Shown here one piece after another: positions 48,585 through 57,072 of a stretch of DNA of 64,000 nucleotides. Below the pieces are notes generated by a model. The model was not told the DNA's origin and did not search any database. It saw only the letters and a program-made list of their open reading frames with translations. The first letter of the stretch is position 1. Each line of letters begins with the position of its first letter. The DNA is from Amycolatopsis taiwanensis DSM 45107 (GTDB lineage Bacteria; Actinomycetota; Actinomycetes; Mycobacteriales; Pseudonocardiaceae), in NCBI RefSeq assembly GCF_000519205.1, contig NZ_JAFB01000004.1:1-64000 (forward strand). Reading direction: 5' to 3'. The position numbers and the translations under genes were made by a program.

Positions 48585-48953
48585 ATGACATCAACCGCAA
48601 CGCTCGTCATGGTCACGCTCGATTGCCCCGACCCCCGCGTCCTCGCGGAGTTCTACCACCAGGTGACCGGCTGGGAGATCGCGCACAGCGAGGTCGACTA
48701 CGCCATGGTTTCCCAGGAAGGCCAGGTCCCGATCGGCTTCCAGCGCGCCGACGAGTTCGCGCCGCCGCGCTGGCCAGGCGCAGAGGTCCCGCAGCAGTTC
48801 CACCTCGACTTCGTGGTCGACGACCTGGACGCCACCGAGAAGAAACTGCTCGCCGCGGGCGCGGGCAAGCCCGAGTTCCAGCCGGGCGGCGACAAGTGGC
48901 GCGTGCTCACCGATCCCGCCGGGCACCCGTTCTGCGTGTGCCTGCGGAGCTGA
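48585..48953 (+). CDS. VOC/glyoxalase-family protein
   Basis: A 122-residue two-module vicinal-oxygen-chelate protein. The start reads VMVTLDCPDPRVLAEFYHQVTGW, the middle FHLDFVVDDLDATEKKLLAAGA and the end VLTDPAGHPFCVCL. The His and Glu-type ligand positions of glyoxalases are only partly present, so it may be a binding (resistance) protein rather than an enzyme. ATG 48585 is preferred; an upstream ATG at 48564 lies inside the inverted repeat. Confidence 0.8.
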   Translation: MTSTATLVMVTLDCPDPRVLAEFYHQVTGWEIAHSEVDYAMVSQEGQVPIGFQRADEFAPPRWPGAEVPQQFHLDFVVDDLDATEKKLLAAGAGKPEFQPGGDKWRVLTDPAGHPFCVCLRS

Positions 48954-48999
48954 GCCGCGTCACTTCCCGTCGTACGGGACGACCTGGGGGCGGAGCCAG

Positions 49000-49761
49000 C
49001 TAGACCCCCCGGCGCATGGCACGGGTGCCGAGGAAAAGGCCGAGGACCGCGACGGCGCAGGCGGCGATCAGCCCGTACAGCGCGGAAAGATCAGCCAGCT
49101 CACCGGCGAAGAGGACGCGTTCGGCGTCGACGAGGTAGGCGATCGGATTCACCTTGGCGATGGCCTGTACCCATCCCGGGCCATCCTCGATCGGCAACAG
49201 CACTCCAGAGAGCAGGAGCAGCGGATACATCAGTACCTGCGTGACCATCCAGAAGAGGGTGCCGTTGGGTTGGGCGGCAATCGCGAGCGCAAAAGACATG
49301 CCGCTCAGGCCGATGCCGAACACCACGAGCAGGGCCAGCCCGGCCAGCGCACCCGCGGGGTGGAGCCGGAAACCCAGCGGCAGGGCCAGGGCGACGATGA
49401 CCATCGCCTGAGTGAGCAGGATGACCGATTCCTTCATGGTCCGGCCGATCACCATCGCGGTGCGGCTCAGCGGGGTGACCATCATTCGTTCGGTCGCCCC
49501 GCCGATCAGTTCGACGAGCAGGGAATGCCCGGCCGCCATCGGCCCGAACAGGGACATCGTGATCAGGATGCCGGGCACGAACCACTGCCAGGATGAACCG
49601 CTCGCGGCACCATATCCGCTCGCTCCGGCCAGCAGCCCGCCGAACAGGAACATGAACAGCAGCGGCTGGATCATGGCGAAGATCAGGCCGAGCGGCTGGC
49701 GAAGTTGGGGCGTGAACTCCCGGGAGAAAACGATCGTGGTGTCCCGCAAGAGCTTGACCAT
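49000..49761 (-). CDS. ABC-2 type exporter permease (DrrB-like)
   Basis: A 253-residue permease with six hydrophobic helices and the ABC-2 motif around LFGPMAAGHSLLVELIGGATERMMVTPLSRTAMVIGRTMKE. It is the membrane half of a drug-type exporter and works with the ATPase encoded upstream with a 21-bp gap. The export substrate is unknown. The divergent TetR gene suggests it is induced by a ligand. Confidence 0.9.
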   Translation of the reverse strand: MVKLLRDTTIVFSREFTPQLRQPLGLIFAMIQPLLFMFLFGGLLAGASGYGAASGSSWQWFVPGILITMSLFGPMAAGHSLLVELIGGATERMMVTPLSRTAMVIGRTMKESVILLTQAMVIVALALPLGFRLHPAGALAGLALLVVFGIGLSGMSFALAIAAQPNGTLFWMVTQVLMYPLLLLSGVLLPIEDGPGWVQAIAKVNPIAYLVDAERVLFAGELADLSALYGLIAACAVAVLGLFLGTRAMRRGV

Positions 49762-49782
49762 GCTGCGACTTCTCCTTCGAAC

Positions 49783-50751
49783 CTAGAGCTGATCGGCGTT
49801 GTGGCCTTCGCGGAGGCTGTGGCCGGCGAGGGCGAGAAAGACGTCATCCAAAGTGGACTGTCTGCTTTCGGCGGTGATGGCTTTGATGCCGGCGGTGTCG
49901 AGCGCACGCAGGTACTCGGGAAGCACGGTATTGGCGCGGGGCACGCGGAGCCGGACGGTCGTCGCGTCGGTCTCCACCGCGACGGCTTCCGGTATCCGCT
50001 CAGCGATAGCGGCAGCGGTCGCGACCTCCGCCGGGTCGACGACGCTGATCACGACCTGGTCCCCGGCGAGTTCGCGCTTCAGCCCCTCGGCCGTACCGTC
50101 GGCGATGATCCGGCCGCGGTCGATGATCAGTACCCGCTCGGCCATCCGGTCGGCCTCTTCGAGGTAGTGAGTGGTCAGGAACAGGGTCATGCCGTGTTGT
50201 TCGCGCAGGCGCAGGATGTGCTCCCAGAGATTGGCGCGGCTCTGCGGATCCAGCCCTGTGGAGGGCTCGTCCAGGAACAGCAGCCGGGGCCGGTGGAGCA
50301 GGCACATGGCCACGTCCACCCGACGGCGTTGCCCGCCGGAGAGGGTTGCCGGCTTGCGCGCCGCCAGCGGTTGCAGATCCAGCAGGCGGAGCGCCTCGTC
50401 GGCGCGCTGCCGGGCCTGCGCCTTGGGCAGGCCATAGGTGCGGGCCTGAGTGACCAACTCGTCCCGGACCAGGAAGTTTTCGCCCGCGCTGTTCTTCTGC
50501 CCCACGTAGCCGATGGCCGTACGCACTCCGGCGGGATCGGTCAGGACATCGTGGCCTGCCACGCTCATCCGGCCGGAGGTCGGCGGAAGCAACGTGGTGA
50601 GCATCCGCAGCAATGTCGACTTTCCCGCGCCGTTGGGGCCGAGGAGCGCCACCAACTCACCGGCCTCGATGTGGAGGTCGATGCCCCGGACCGCCTCGAC
50701 GGTTGTTTTCTTCACCCGGAACTGCCGAGTGAGACCCTCTGCGTGGATCAC
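49783..50751 (-). CDS. ABC exporter ATPase (DrrA-like)
   Basis: A 322-residue ATPase. Walker A is LLGPNGAGKSTLLRM, the Q-loop region is IGYVGQKNSAGENF, the signature is LSGGQRRRVDVAMCLL, Walker B is LLFLDEPSTGLD and the H-loop is TTHYLEEADRM. A C-terminal regulatory domain of about 80 residues is present, as in DrrA. GTG 50751 (VIHAEGLTRQFRV) has GGGAG 5 nt upstream; the long in-frame extension runs through the operator. It pairs with the permease and is controlled by the TetR gene. Confidence 0.93.
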   Translation of the reverse strand: MIHAEGLTRQFRVKKTTVEAVRGIDLHIEAGELVALLGPNGAGKSTLLRMLTTLLPPTSGRMSVAGHDVLTDPAGVRTAIGYVGQKNSAGENFLVRDELVTQARTYGLPKAQARQRADEALRLLDLQPLAARKPATLSGGQRRRVDVAMCLLHRPRLLFLDEPSTGLDPQSRANLWEHILRLREQHGMTLFLTTHYLEEADRMAERVLIIDRGRIIADGTAEGLKRELAGDQVVISVVDPAEVATAAAIAERIPEAVAVETDATTVRLRVPRANTVLPEYLRALDTAGIKAITAESRQSTLDDVFLALAGHSLREGHNADQL

Positions 50752-50785
50752 AGAACTCCCTATACGGGTCAGAGATGTTAGATAA

Positions 50786-50824
50786 TGGAACATTGATGTT
50801 CCACTAGTGGACTCTAGCGGTCCA
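50786..50824. promoter_or_regulatory. Two operators for the TetR-ABC exporter divergon
   Basis: TGGAACAT-TG-ATGTTCCA (50786-50803) is a perfect palindrome. A second one, TGGAC-N7-GTCCA, lies at 50808-50824. Both are between the divergent exporter and TetR genes, in the expected promoter region. Confidence 0.75.
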
Positions 50825-50854
50825 TATCGGGACTTGCAACGTAGGCTGGCCGGC

Positions 50855-51445
50855 ATGAGTGGCACCGCAAGCGCCCAGTCGGGAACTCGCAACCGCACGC
50901 GTCGCGCCATCTTGAGTGCGGCTTGCTCCGTGCTGGCCCGCAACTGGTCGGCGACACTCGCCGAGATCGCGGATGCCGCCCAGGTCGGCCGCACCACGCT
51001 GCACCGCTACTTCCCGGACCGGGAAACGCTGATCAAGGCCGCGGTGGATGACTCGCTCGAGGCGATCGAGTCATCCACCGCGGAAGCGGCGATCGAAACC
51101 GGGCCACCGCTGGCAGCCATGCGCCGGCTGGTGGCGGCGATGGTCGCGGTCGGCGACCGGCTGATGTTCGTGTTCGGCGATCCACGCGTGCTGGAGACCT
51201 ACGGGGTGGCCAAGACCGATGCGCCACTGGAAGACGCGGTCGTCTCGCTCATCCGGCGGGGACAGGACGAGAAGGTGTTCGACCCGGAGGTCAGCCCGGT
51301 CTGGATCCGGCACACGCTCTGGGCCCTGGTCTACACCGGCCTTGAGGAGGTGGAAAGCGGGCGCCTGCCCCGGCACGACATCACGGCGACGGTCATCCGC
51401 ACCTTGGAAAACGGAATCACGATGCACCGGTCGGACATGGCTTAA
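50855..51445 (+). CDS. TetR-family regulator of the ABC exporter
   Basis: About 196 residues. The helix-turn-helix region is RTRRAILSAACSVLARNWSATLAEIADAAQVGRTTLHRYFPDRETLI and the C-terminal ligand domain is TetR_C-like. ATG 50855 (MSGTASAQ) is chosen; the upstream in-frame extension covers an operator. It lies divergent to the ABC exporter operon, so it most likely represses that operon and itself until a ligand binds. Confidence 0.9.
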   Translation: MSGTASAQSGTRNRTRRAILSAACSVLARNWSATLAEIADAAQVGRTTLHRYFPDRETLIKAAVDDSLEAIESSTAEAAIETGPPLAAMRRLVAAMVAVGDRLMFVFGDPRVLETYGVAKTDAPLEDAVVSLIRRGQDEKVFDPEVSPVWIRHTLWALVYTGLEEVESGRLPRHDITATVIRTLENGITMHRSDMA

Positions 51446-51460
51446 CAGGAGGTCGGTGCG

Positions 51461-51830
51461 TCAGCGCTCACCCGCCGGGTGATCCGGCACGAGCGTGGCG
51501 AGGTGCCGGTGTACCACCGCGCACGCCAGGTCTGCGCCCAACTCGGCGGGGTGCAGCGTGCCGGCGAAGGCGAGGCTGTCGATGAGCGCGGCGAACCGTT
51601 CCGCCTCGACCTCGACGAGTTCGTCGGGCACCAGCCGTGCGCTGCGCAACAGGGTCGTGGTCAGCGCGCGCACGCCAGTATGCAGTTGGGTAGCGGTGTC
51701 GTGGAAGGCGGGCGTGATGCGCGGCCATCGCGAACTCCAGCCAAACCGTGGTCTCCTGCGTGCTGCGCGCATTGAGCGGCAGCAACTCGCCGATCATCCG
51801 TTCGGCGACGGCCAGCCCCGGAGGCCTCGG
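51461..51830 (-). pseudogene. Frameshifted C-terminal fragment of a TetR/BetI-type regulator
   Basis: Reading from 51830, one frame gives AERMIGELLPLNARSTQETTVWLEFAMAA. After about 51715 the homology continues in another frame (FHDTATQLHTGVRALTTTLLRSARLVPDEL...). Together they match the ligand domain of BetI-like TetR proteins. The DNA-binding half is missing and one frameshift breaks the rest. The gene is non-functional and belongs to the insertion next to tsaD. Confidence 0.65.
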
Positions 51831-51927
51831 ATTTGGGGAGGCAGGCCGCCGGCCTGGGACGGCAAGGGCCACGCGGGAATCACGGTCTGGCTACCCAAAT
51901 CCGATCGCGCGCACTTTGAAACACTGT

Positions 51928-52974
51928 CTAGATCGAGACGACGTCGACCGGGAGCGCCGGATTCGCCGAAATGTCCAAAGCGGACTGACCGACCCCGGCC
52001 GCGACCACGTGCGCACCGAGCGCGGCGATCATGGCGCCGTTGTCGGTGCACAGTCGCGGCCTGGGCACGCGCAGGTCGATCCCGGCTTCCGCGCACCGCT
52101 CGCGGGCAAGGGCGGACAGCCGCGAGTTGGCCGCGACGCCGCCGGAGATCACCAGGGTGCCGATACCGGATTCCTTCGCCGCGCGAACGGCCTTCGCGGT
52201 GAGCACGTCGGCGACAGCCTCCTGGAAAGAGGCCGCGACATCGTTCACCGGAATCTCCTCGCCGCGGCGCTCGGCGCCCTCCACCCAGCGCGCGACGGCG
52301 GTCTTGAGGCCGGAGAACGAGAAGTCGAACTTGGCGTCCCGAGGGCCGGTCATGCCGCGGGGAAAGGCGATGGCGGCCGGGTCGCCCTGCTTGGCCGCCT
52401 TGTCGATCGGCGGACCACCGGGGTAGGGCAGGTCCAGCACCCGGGCGACCTTGTCGTACGCCTCGCCCGCCGCGTCATCCACCGTGGAACCCAGTTCGGT
52501 GATCGTGGTGGCGATGTCGTCGACGCGCAGCAGTTGGGTGTGCCCGCCGGAGACGAGCAGCGCCAGGCACGGTGACGGCAGGGGGCCGTGTTCCAGGGTG
52601 TCCACGGCGATGTGCCCGGCAAGGTGATTCACCCCGTACAGCGGAACGTCCAGCGCGGTGGCGTACGCCTTGGCGGCGGCGACCCCGACGAGCAGCGCCC
52701 CGGCCAGGCCCGGCCCGGCGGTGACCGCGATCGCGTCCACATCGGACAGTTTGAGGTCGGCGGCGGCGAACGCACGGTCCGCGGTGGGCACCAGCGCCTC
52801 CAGGTGCGCCCGGCTGGCGACCTCGGGGACGACGCCGCCGAACCGGGCGTGCTGCTCGACGCTGGAGGCGACCTCGTCGGCGAGCAGCTCGACGGTGCCG
52901 TCGTCGTGCAGCCGGACCAGGCCGACGCCGGTCTCGTCGCAGGAACTCTCGATGCCCATGATGATCCGCGACAT
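51928..52974 (-). CDS. tsaD: tRNA N6-adenosine threonylcarbamoyltransferase
   Basis: A 348-residue enzyme that transfers threonylcarbamoyl to A37 of ANN-decoding tRNAs. Metal ligands are in VNHLAGHI (H-x3-H), and the ASKHA signatures [15 protein letters not shown] and [12 protein letters not shown] are present. It works with TsaB and TsaE, both in this window. It directly follows rimI (TGAATG junction). Confidence 0.97.
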   Translation of the reverse strand: MSRIIMGIESSCDETGVGLVRLHDDGTVELLADEVASSVEQHARFGGVVPEVASRAHLEALVPTADRAFAAADLKLSDVDAIAVTAGPGLAGALLVGVAAAKAYATALDVPLYGVNHLAGHIAVDTLEHGPLPSPCLALLVSGGHTQLLRVDDIATTITELGSTVDDAAGEAYDKVARVLDLPYPGGPPIDKAAKQGDPAAIAFPRGMTGPRDAKFDFSFSGLKTAVARWVEGAERRGEEIPVNDVAASFQEAVADVLTAKAVRAAKESGIGTLVISGGVAANSRLSALARERCAEAGIDLRVPRPRLCTDNGAMIAALGAHVVAAGVGQSALDISANPALPVDVVSI

Positions 52975-53445
52975 TCAGCTCACCTCCTGGCCCGCGCGGG
53001 CCTCACGCTTCATGGTGTACGCGTCGGCGCCCGAGGGTTGGTAGTAGCCCTTACGAAGGCCTATCCGAGTGAAGCCGTGCCGCTCGTAGAGCCCGACGGC
53101 CCGGTCGTTGTCCGTGCGGACCTCCAGGAAGACCGGCGCGTTCAGCTCGTCGGCACGGGTGAGCAGGCCGCGCAACAGAGCGGTGCCGATGCCCTGCCCC
53201 TGGTATGCCGGGTCGACGCCGACCGTGTGCACGCTGGCTTCGAAGTCCCCCGGGCGGCCGACCACCGCGAGCCCGGCGTACCCGATCAGGACGTCCTCGT
53301 CGTAGGCGCTCAGGTAGTAGTTGCCGGCGTCGAGTTCCGAGTGGAAGGCGCGCGCGGACCACGGGTCGTCCCCGACGAACAACCGCTTCTCGAGCTCGAC
53401 GCAGCGCGTGATGTCCTTGCGCCGCAGCGTGCCCAGCTTGATCAC
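52975..53445 (-). CDS. rimI: RimI-type N-acetyltransferase
   Basis: A 156-residue GNAT protein. The acetyl-CoA loop is VDPAYQGQGIGTALL and the C-terminal RKGYYQPSGADAYTMKRE is the RimI pattern. It acetylates N-termini (ribosomal protein bS18 in E. coli; broader in actinobacteria). It lies between tsaB and tsaD as in mycobacteria. GTG 53445. Confidence 0.93.
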   Translation of the reverse strand: MIKLGTLRRKDITRCVELEKRLFVGDDPWSARAFHSELDAGNYYLSAYDEDVLIGYAGLAVVGRPGDFEASVHTVGVDPAYQGQGIGTALLRGLLTRADELNAPVFLEVRTDNDRAVGLYERHGFTRIGLRKGYYQPSGADAYTMKREARAGQEVS

Positions 53446-53497
53446 GCTGCCCCCTCCGCGAGTTCGCGCGCGTTGCCGCGAGTCGCCATGAGCGGTG

Positions 53498-54151
53498 TCA
53501 TGCGGTCACCCGCTTCCGCGCCCCGGGTTCGACGGCGTCGGGGCGGCGCAGGTACAGCGGGGTCAGCGGGCCCGGCGCCGCCTTGGCGAGCAGGGCCGCC
53601 GAGGCCGCGGCGACCAGGCCGGAAGTGGCCGGGTAGTACGGCTCGATCATGCGGACACCGAGCCGGTCGGCATACAGCCGGCCACCGTCGCCCGCGGCCA
53701 CTGTGTGGCCGAGGTCCGCCGGAGTCTGCACACACGGGCCGTCGACACGCTTTCCCGACGCGTCGTAAGCGGCCCAGTAGACCTCGCGGCGACGCGCGTC
53801 GGTCACGACGAGGAAGGGCTCGCCCGTGTCCACGCCCGCCGCGATCGCGTCCAGGCTGCACACCGGATAGGCGTTGAGCCCGAGCGCGTGGCCGAGAGCC
53901 GCGGCCGTCGCGATGCCCGCACGCAGGCCGGTGAACGGGCCGGGGCCAACTCCGCAAACGATTGCGTCCAGCTCGCCAAGGGCGACCCCGGCCTCCTGGA
54001 GCGCATCCCGGGCATGCGGCATGATCAACTCGCCGTGGGCGCGCGCGTCCAGCGTGACGCGTTCTGCGAGCACGGTGACGTCGTCGCCCGCCAGCGTCGC
54101 AACCCCAGCGGTCACGGCGGGCGTGGCGGTATCGATGGCAAGGACCAGCAC
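53498..54151 (-). CDS. tsaB: TsaB, t6A synthesis dimerisation protein
   Basis: A 217-residue inactive paralogue of TsaD. The N-terminus is LVLAIDTATPAVTAGVA and GVGPGPFTGLRAGIATA is the conserved glycine-rich loop; the metal His pair is absent, as expected. It forms the TsaD-TsaB core to which TsaE binds. It is separated from rimI by 52 bp. GTG 54151. Confidence 0.93.
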   Translation of the reverse strand: MLVLAIDTATPAVTAGVATLAGDDVTVLAERVTLDARAHGELIMPHARDALQEAGVALGELDAIVCGVGPGPFTGLRAGIATAAALGHALGLNAYPVCSLDAIAAGVDTGEPFLVVTDARRREVYWAAYDASGKRVDGPCVQTPADLGHTVAAGDGGRLYADRLGVRMIEPYYPATSGLVAAASAALLAKAAPGPLTPLYLRRPDAVEPGARKRVTA

Positions 54152-54285
54152 GGTTTACCAGGGTACCGGCGCCCGGCCGGGACGGGATGGACATCCCTGG
54201 CGAGCGAGCCCTTCGGCAGCGCTCTTCCGCTCGCCGAACAAAAACACGGGCTTTTGAACGGGCCTGCGGCCTCTATCGTGAGGTA

Positions 54286-55746
54286 ATGGCAGAACCCTTG
54301 TTCCCGGCGCTGATCTCACGCCAGCCCCTGAACACAGCCAAGACCGCCCTGCGATTCGGCGAGCTGGCCCTCGACTACACGGAACTGTCCACGGTGGCCG
54401 GCACGCTGGCCCGCGAGCTTCGCGCGAGCGCCCCGCCACGGGTGGCGGTGTGGGCGACGCCGACCCTGCACACCAGCGTTGCGGTCGTCAGCGCGCTACT
54501 CGCCGGGGTACCGGCGGTGCCGGTGAACCCGAAGATCGGCGAGCGGGAGCTCGCACACATCGTGTCCGACAGCACGCCGTCGCTCGTGCTCGCCGAACCC
54601 GGAGCGGTGCTGCCCTCGGCGCTGGCGGCCCTGCCGCGCAAGGACATCGAACTCACCGGCACGCCGGGCGAGCTGCCCCCGGAACCCGGCCCCGAAACAC
54701 CCGCGTTGATCGTCTATACCTCCGGCACGACCGGGCCCCCCAAGGGCGTGGTGGTACCCCGCCGCGCCATCGCCAGCACGCTCGACGCGCTGGAGGACGC
54801 GTGGCAGTGGACCGCCGACGACGTGCTGGTGCACGCGCTGCCGCTGTTCCACGTCCACGGCCTGATCCTGGGCATCCTCGGCCCGCTGCGCCGGGGTGGC
54901 AGCGTGCGCCACCTGGGCCGCTTCTCCACCGAGGCCGCCGCGAAGGAGTTGGCCTCGGACGCCACGATGATGTTCGGCGTGCCGACCATGTACCACCGCA
55001 TCGCCGGCGAGGTCGGCGAAGATCCCGAACTGGCCAAGGCCTTCGGCCGCGCACGGCTGCTCGTGTCGGGGTCGGCGGCACTGCCCGTGCACGACCACCA
55101 GCGGATCACCGCCGCCACCGGGCAGCAGGTCGTGGAGCGCTACGGCATGACCGAGACCCTGATGAACACCAGCGTCCGTGCCGACGGGGAGCGCAAGCCG
55201 GGCACCGTCGGCGTGCCGTTGCGCGGCGTGGAGCTGAGGCTGGTCGACGAGGCGGGCGACGTGGTCGAGGCGGCCGAGACTGTGGGCGAGATCCAGGTCC
55301 GCGGCCCGAACCTGTTCACCGAGTACCTCAACCGCCCCGACGCCACCGCCGAGGTGTTCACCGGCGGCTGGTTTCGCACCGGCGACATGGCCGTGCGAGA
55401 CACCGACGGCTACCTGCGGATCGTCGGCCGCAAGGCGACCGATCTGATCAAGAGCGGCGGGTACAAGATCGGCGCCGGGGAGATCGAAAACGCGTTGCTG
55501 GAACATCCGGGGGTGGCCGAAGTCGCGGTCACCGCCGAAGAAGACCCCGACCTCGGCGAGCGAATCGTCGCCTGGATCGTGCCGGTGGAGGCCGCGCCGG
55601 ACGAGCAGGAGCTGATCGACCACGTGGCGCGGCTGCTCACACCGCACAAGCGTCCGCGCGTCGTGCGCTTCCTGGATGCCTTGCCCCGCAACGAGATGGG
55701 CAAGGTGCTCAAGCGTTCCCTGCCGCAACCCCGAGAGACCTCATGA
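54286..55746 (+). CDS. Acyl-CoA synthetase (malonyl-CoA synthetase, MatB-like)
   Basis: A 486-residue adenylate-forming enzyme. The P-loop is LIVYTSGTTGPPKGVV, then FGVPTMYHRI, YGMTETLMNTS, TGDMAVRDTDGYLRIVGR and the catalytic Lys in LPRNEMGKVLKR. The MatB group activates malonate or methylmalonate to their CoA thioesters. The ATG at 54286 is chosen over an extension into the tsaB promoter. Its stop overlaps the carboxyltransferase start as ATGA, so the two act together on malonyl-type CoA esters. Confidence 0.88.
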   Translation: MAEPLFPALISRQPLNTAKTALRFGELALDYTELSTVAGTLARELRASAPPRVAVWATPTLHTSVAVVSALLAGVPAVPVNPKIGERELAHIVSDSTPSLVLAEPGAVLPSALAALPRKDIELTGTPGELPPEPGPETPALIVYTSGTTGPPKGVVVPRRAIASTLDALEDAWQWTADDVLVHALPLFHVHGLILGILGPLRRGGSVRHLGRFSTEAAAKELASDATMMFGVPTMYHRIAGEVGEDPELAKAFGRARLLVSGSAALPVHDHQRITAATGQQVVERYGMTETLMNTSVRADGERKPGTVGVPLRGVELRLVDEAGDVVEAAETVGEIQVRGPNLFTEYLNRPDATAEVFTGGWFRTGDMAVRDTDGYLRIVGRKATDLIKSGGYKIGAGEIENALLEHPGVAEVAVTAEEDPDLGERIVAWIVPVEAAPDEQELIDHVARLLTPHKRPRVVRFLDALPRNEMGKVLKRSLPQPRETS

Positions 55747-57068
55747 CCGTTAACGCGCGGCAACTCGTCGAGTCCGTCGCGACGGGCTTCACCGAGTTCC
55801 CCGTGCCCACCCCGGAGTCCACATCGGACGGACCGATCGGCTGGCCGGGATACCGCGAGGCCCGCCGGCGGGCGATCGAACGAACCGGTGAGCGCGAGTC
55901 GGTCGTCTGCGGCGCGGGCAAGGTCGGCGACGTCGAGGCGACCCTGATCGCGTTCGAGTTCGGCTTCATGGGCGGGTCCCTTGGCCGGGCGACCGGCGAC
56001 CGGATCGAAGCGGCCTTCGTCCATGCACGCGAACTCGGCACGCCGATGGTCACGCTGATCGCCACCGGGGGCAGCCGCATGTACGAAGGCATGGCGGCGC
56101 TGTCCCAACTCCAGCGCATCGCCCACCAGATCGCGTTGACCAGGGCCGCGGCGATCCCGCAGCTGGCGGTGCTGCGCGACCCGACCACCGGCGGCGGGTG
56201 GGCCACGCTCGGCGCCGCGGCGGACGTCATCCTCGCGCTGCCCGGCGCGCAGGCCGGCTTCGCGGGCTCCCGGGTGCGCCCGCCGGGAGACGCCGACGCC
56301 TACACCGCGGAGTCACACCTGGCCACCGGGCAGGTGGACCAGATCGTCGCACCGGACGAGTTGCCCGAACGACTCGCGCGGTGGCTGGCCCTGCTCACCG
56401 GTGCCGACGGGGTCGCCGCCGAGCCGCCGACCGCGCTCGGCGCCCGGAAGCCACCCGCGACCGGGTGGGCGTCGGTGCTCGCCGCCCGGGCGCCGGGACG
56501 GCCACGCGCGGACGCCTACCTGGACGCCTACTTCGACTGGTGTGAGGACATCAGCGGCGATCGCCGCGGAGGCGTCGACCCGGGTGTCCGCTGCGGTTTC
56601 GGGCATCGTCAAGGGACGACCATCGCCTACGCCGCGCAGTGCGGCACACCAACCCAGCCCGCGGGCTTCCGCACCGCGGCACGCTTGATCCGGCTCGCGG
56701 ACCGGCTGGGGATTCCGGTGCTGACCCTGGTGGACACGCCCGGCGCCGCCAACGACGCCGCAGCCGAACGAGCCGGGGCCGGCCCGGCGATCGCGGAGGT
56801 CTTCACCGCGGTCGCGGAGGCCACTGTGCCCGTGACAACGCTGGTCATCGGGGAAGGTGGGTCCGGTGGTGCGCTTGCCTTCGCGGCGCCGGGCCGCACC
56901 TGGATCACGCCCGACGCGTACTTCTCGGTCACCTCACCGGAAGCGGCCACGGCCATCCTCAAGCTGCCGCCGGACGAGGTGCCCGCGGTCGCCGACCGGC
57001 TCCGCCTCCGGCCCCAGGACGTCGCGGAACTCGGCCTGGCCAAGGTGCAACTCGCGGATCCCGGGTGA
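55743..57068 (+). CDS. Carboxyl transferase-domain protein (fused beta/alpha type)
   Basis: A 441-residue crotonase-fold protein with two carboxyltransferase halves: FEFGFMGGSLGRATGDRIEAAF and GGSRMYEGMAALSQL in the first, and RLADRLGIPVLTLVDTPGA and VIGEGGSGGALAFA in the second. The zinc-finger of bacterial AccD is absent. It is shorter than PCC beta subunits (about 520). Coupled to the MatB-like gene, it may carboxylate or decarboxylate malonyl-type esters. No biotin carrier is adjacent, so partners must be elsewhere. Confidence 0.8.
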   Translation: MTVNARQLVESVATGFTEFPVPTPESTSDGPIGWPGYREARRRAIERTGERESVVCGAGKVGDVEATLIAFEFGFMGGSLGRATGDRIEAAFVHARELGTPMVTLIATGGSRMYEGMAALSQLQRIAHQIALTRAAAIPQLAVLRDPTTGGGWATLGAAADVILALPGAQAGFAGSRVRPPGDADAYTAESHLATGQVDQIVAPDELPERLARWLALLTGADGVAAEPPTALGARKPPATGWASVLAARAPGRPRADAYLDAYFDWCEDISGDRRGGVDPGVRCGFGHRQGTTIAYAAQCGTPTQPAGFRTAARLIRLADRLGIPVLTLVDTPGAANDAAAERAGAGPAIAEVFTAVAEATVPVTTLVIGEGGSGGALAFAAPGRTWITPDAYFSVTSPEAATAILKLPPDEVPAVADRLRLRPQDVAELGLAKVQLADPG

Positions 57069-57072
57069 ACCG

